64,000 nucleotides of DNA. Source: Diplocloster modestus (lineage in GTDB: Bacteria; Bacillota; Clostridia; Lachnospirales; Lachnospiraceae). Below are positions 62,626 through 64,000 of the stretch, in pieces. Position 1 is the first letter of the stretch, and every line of letters starts with the position of its first letter. The notes under the pieces were generated by a model. It was not told the origin of the DNA. It worked only from the letters and a program-made list of their open reading frames with translations, and did not search any database. Location: positions 141,686 to 205,685 of the forward strand of contig NZ_JAHQCX010000008.1 in the NCBI RefSeq assembly GCF_019042245.1. Reading direction: 5' to 3'. The position numbers and the translations under genes were made by a program.

Positions 62626-63136
62626 TTATTTTAACAACGATCGTATGGCCAGGGGACCGCATATTTTATCAGGCGTTATTCCATATCGTGTTTGATATTT
62701 TTCTACGGCACAAGCTGTGATAGTGCCATATTTTCCATCTTCCAAAAGCGCTGTATCCATTTTCTCGTTGAGCCCCTTCTGCACCCAGTCCGCAGTCACT
62801 CCTTTTGTTCCCGGTTTTAGGTATATTTTATTCACGGCATTTTTTTATGCGGACCATATGTACCATCCACTGTCAACATCCTTCCGCATTCATCTCTGTA
62901 ACCATCGGCGTTTCGTGATACCTGCTGCTGGTATATTGCCAGATATCCGCGTTTTCGGTCCTGTATTTATCTCTAACACAGCCATCATTTTTTGCCGTAT
63001 CCAGCCAGACCCGCATCTTTGCTTCTTGCTTCTTTTCCTTTTAATAATCTTATTACTTTCCAATTCGTTCCCGGTACCCTGTATCGTTGTATCGTACATA
63101 TATACATAGACGTCTGGGTTGAATTCCTTTTATCAT
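62626..63136 (-). pseudogene. Degraded phage endolysin with peptidoglycan-binding repeats
   Basis: From ATG 63136 (M-I-K-G-I) the frame is lost quickly. In a later frame V-W-L-D-T-A-K and A-D-I-W-Q-Y-T-S resemble the end of a GH25-type lysozyme. Then M-L-T-V-D-G-T-Y-G-P-H-K-K breaks at a run of seven A; one more A would give N-A-V-N-K-I-Y, continuing into an intact 69-residue peptidoglycan-binding domain (62626-62835: G-V-T-A-D-W-V-Q-K-G-L-N; Y-Q-T-R-Y-G-I). Several frameshifts mark it as non-functional, though the last domain alone could be translated. Confidence 0.7.
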
Positions 63137-63204
63137 GGTCCGCTCTTCCTTTAGTACCGTATTTACTAAGGTTTCTATTTATGTTCGTGTATACCTATAT
63201 TTTC

Positions 63205-63462
63205 TTATTCATCCCTGGGTTCCTTATAGGTCAAAGCCTGTTGGCTGTCTTTTATTCCAGCTGTTGTAGGATCTGTGACTATACCCAGTAATACCAATAG
63301 GTTAATAATCATGCCGGCTGTTGTCACCAGATCTGATTCTGCTATTGGCGGAACTATCCCGAGTAAGCCACAGATCTGATAGATCAGGGCAATCGTTGCC
63401 ATGATGATGGCCGTTAGCGTGGTTTTGTTCTGAATCCTGACTTTCCAGTTTATTTGTTTCAT
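63205..63462 (-). CDS. Phage holin, phi-LC3 type
   Basis: 85 residues: M-K-Q-I-N-W-K-V-R-I-Q-N-K-T-T-L, two hydrophobic segments and V-T-D-P-T-T-A-G-I-K-D-S, the signature of phi-LC3-family holins that permeabilise the membrane for the endolysin. Overlaps the upstream gene by 4 bases. Confidence 0.92.
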   Translation of the reverse strand: MKQINWKVRIQNKTTLTAIIMATIALIYQICGLLGIVPPIAESDLVTTAGMIINLLVLLGIVTDPTTAGIKDSQQALTYKEPRDE

Positions 63463-63776
63463 ATTCCATCCCCCTTTACTATTATTTGATCTATTCTGTG
63501 GTGGGCGGATTTTGTTGACTGCTCTACGATTACAACTCGCTCCGTCAATCCCTGCACATCCCGTTTGACTGCTGATATATCATATTTTATATCTCGGACA
63601 TCGTTTCCGATTTGGTCCAGTTTTACATTTATTTCTGCGGATTCTTTTGCTTTTCTCTCTGCGTCTGTCTCGTCTGCATGCCTGGCGTTTCTTAGGCCCA
63701 TGTATATGGCGAAGGCTGCGGAAACGAAGGCGATTAATGTTGAGATCGCGGTTATGGTTGTGGATATGGTTATCAC
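63459..63776 (-). CDS. XhlA/BhlA-like phage lysis-associated protein
   Basis: 105 residues from GTG 63776, which follows GGGTGGT. One N-terminal membrane helix, then a coiled coil (D-Q-I-G-N-D-V-R-D-I-K-Y-D-I-S-A-V-K-R-D-V-Q-G-L) and S-A-H-H-R-I-D-Q-I at the end, a common layout in lysis cassettes. An open frame extends upstream to 63956 but its extra sequence is not phage-like on this strand and lies opposite tail-fibre coding. Confidence 0.75.
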   Translation of the reverse strand: MITISTTITAISTLIAFVSAAFAIYMGLRNARHADETDAERKAKESAEINVKLDQIGNDVRDIKYDISAVKRDVQGLTERVVIVEQSTKSAHHRIDQIIVKGDGI

Positions 63777-64000
63777 ATTAGGCACCACCCTTTCTTTGAT
63801 TGGCTTTGGGGTTGTGTTGAGGTGGAAGGATGGCTTTGGGGATTGTGAGATGTGTAATAGGTATGGGATAAACAATAATTTGGCGGATAGTATTGATACG
63901 ACAAATAGCGATTTGGCGGAGTTAAATAATAATTTAGCTGGCAAGGCTCCCGTCAATCATACCCATGCGTGGTCAGCTATAACGAGTAAACCGTCAACTT
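63766..64000 (+). CDS. Tail-fibre fragment, partial at window edge
   Basis: The plus-strand frame, open to the window end, reads ...N-N-N-L-A-G-K-A-P-V-N-H-T-H-A-W-S-A-I-T-S-K-P-S-T, the repeat found in phage tail fibres. Its 5' limit is unclear; the first codons lie opposite the XhlA-like gene. Orientation is opposite to the lysis genes, so this may be an inverted or invertible fibre segment. Confidence 0.55.
   Translation, partial: MVITLGTTLSLIGFGVVLRWKDGFGDCEMCNRYGINNNLADSIDTTNSDLAELNNNLAGKAPVNHTHAWSAITSKPST

Overview
The window looks like a chromosome segment of a gut-type Clostridia, most likely Lachnospiraceae. The evidence is the Firmicute block tmcAL / pta-ackA / yceD-rpmF, a T-box-controlled tyrS, a Spo0A-type DNA-binding protein, YesM/YesN two-component genes, and three carbohydrate ABC importers with lipoprotein binding proteins but no ATPase of their own. 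No rRNA, tRNA or CRISPR array was seen. This assignment is inference from gene content; no database search was possible.

Layout. 0-8 kb: housekeeping genes, mostly on the minus strand (HxlR regulator, rpmF, yceD, ackA, pta, a C-GCAxxG-C-C family protein, YdcF-like, SEC-C protein, tmcAL). Two long foldback palindromes lie upstream of pta. 8-12.4 kb: remnants of a permease/redox operon, a GntR-type regulator with two HTH domains, and a divergent hybrid histidine kinase. 12.4-24 kb: a glycan-use locus (LacI regulator, binding protein, two permeases, MFS transporter, GH78-like, an internally deleted large glycosidase, an MGH1-like glycosidase), with a GH43 gene divergent from the LacI gene. 24-29 kb: a broken PAS-GGDEF gene, GNAT, an XRE/S24-like regulator facing a Spo0A-C protein across 20-bp iterons, then LigD-type ligase and Ku (end joining) and the third foldback palindrome. 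29-33 kb: VTC polyphosphate polymerase, DUF4956, CotH kinase, then L-rhamnose mutarotase. 33-38 kb: FAD oxidoreductase, threonine aldolase, CmpB-like membrane protein, a lone pseudopilin, and two tiny membrane proteins. 38-45.5 kb: a second importer operon with GH172 and a YesM/YesN pair. 46-49.3 kb: a MerR regulator with a 19-bp-spacer promoter in front of an amine-dehydrogenase-like gene, and a LytTR/DUF3021 pair.

49.4-59.3 kb holds the most coherent accessory system: an operon of ADP-ribosylglycohydrolase, nucleoside hydrolase and a double nucleoside deoxyribosyltransferase; a LacI regulator; and a third importer operon ending in a radical SAM gene. All three transcription units have a sigma-A-type promoter with a (T/A)GATAAA-N4-TTTATC(A/T)-like operator placed over +1, which suggests one LacI regulon for a ribosyl or nucleoside-type substrate. 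59.9-61.6 kb is tyrS with its T-box leader and promoter. 61.8-64 kb is degraded: a frameshifted response regulator, two small unknown genes, and a prophage lysis module (XhlA-like, phi-LC3-type holin, broken endolysin) next to a tail-fibre fragment on the opposite strand.

The least explained features are repeats. (1) Three foldback palindromes of about 280-305 bp share a conserved core, but their outer arms are unrelated between copies while still self-complementary within each copy. (2) A short hairpin ending in a Shine-Dalgarno sequence (stem - GTAAA loop - stem - ACTGGAGGAA) is fused to the starts of several unrelated minus-strand genes, with compensatory stem changes. (3) Other smaller hairpin and iteron families are listed below.
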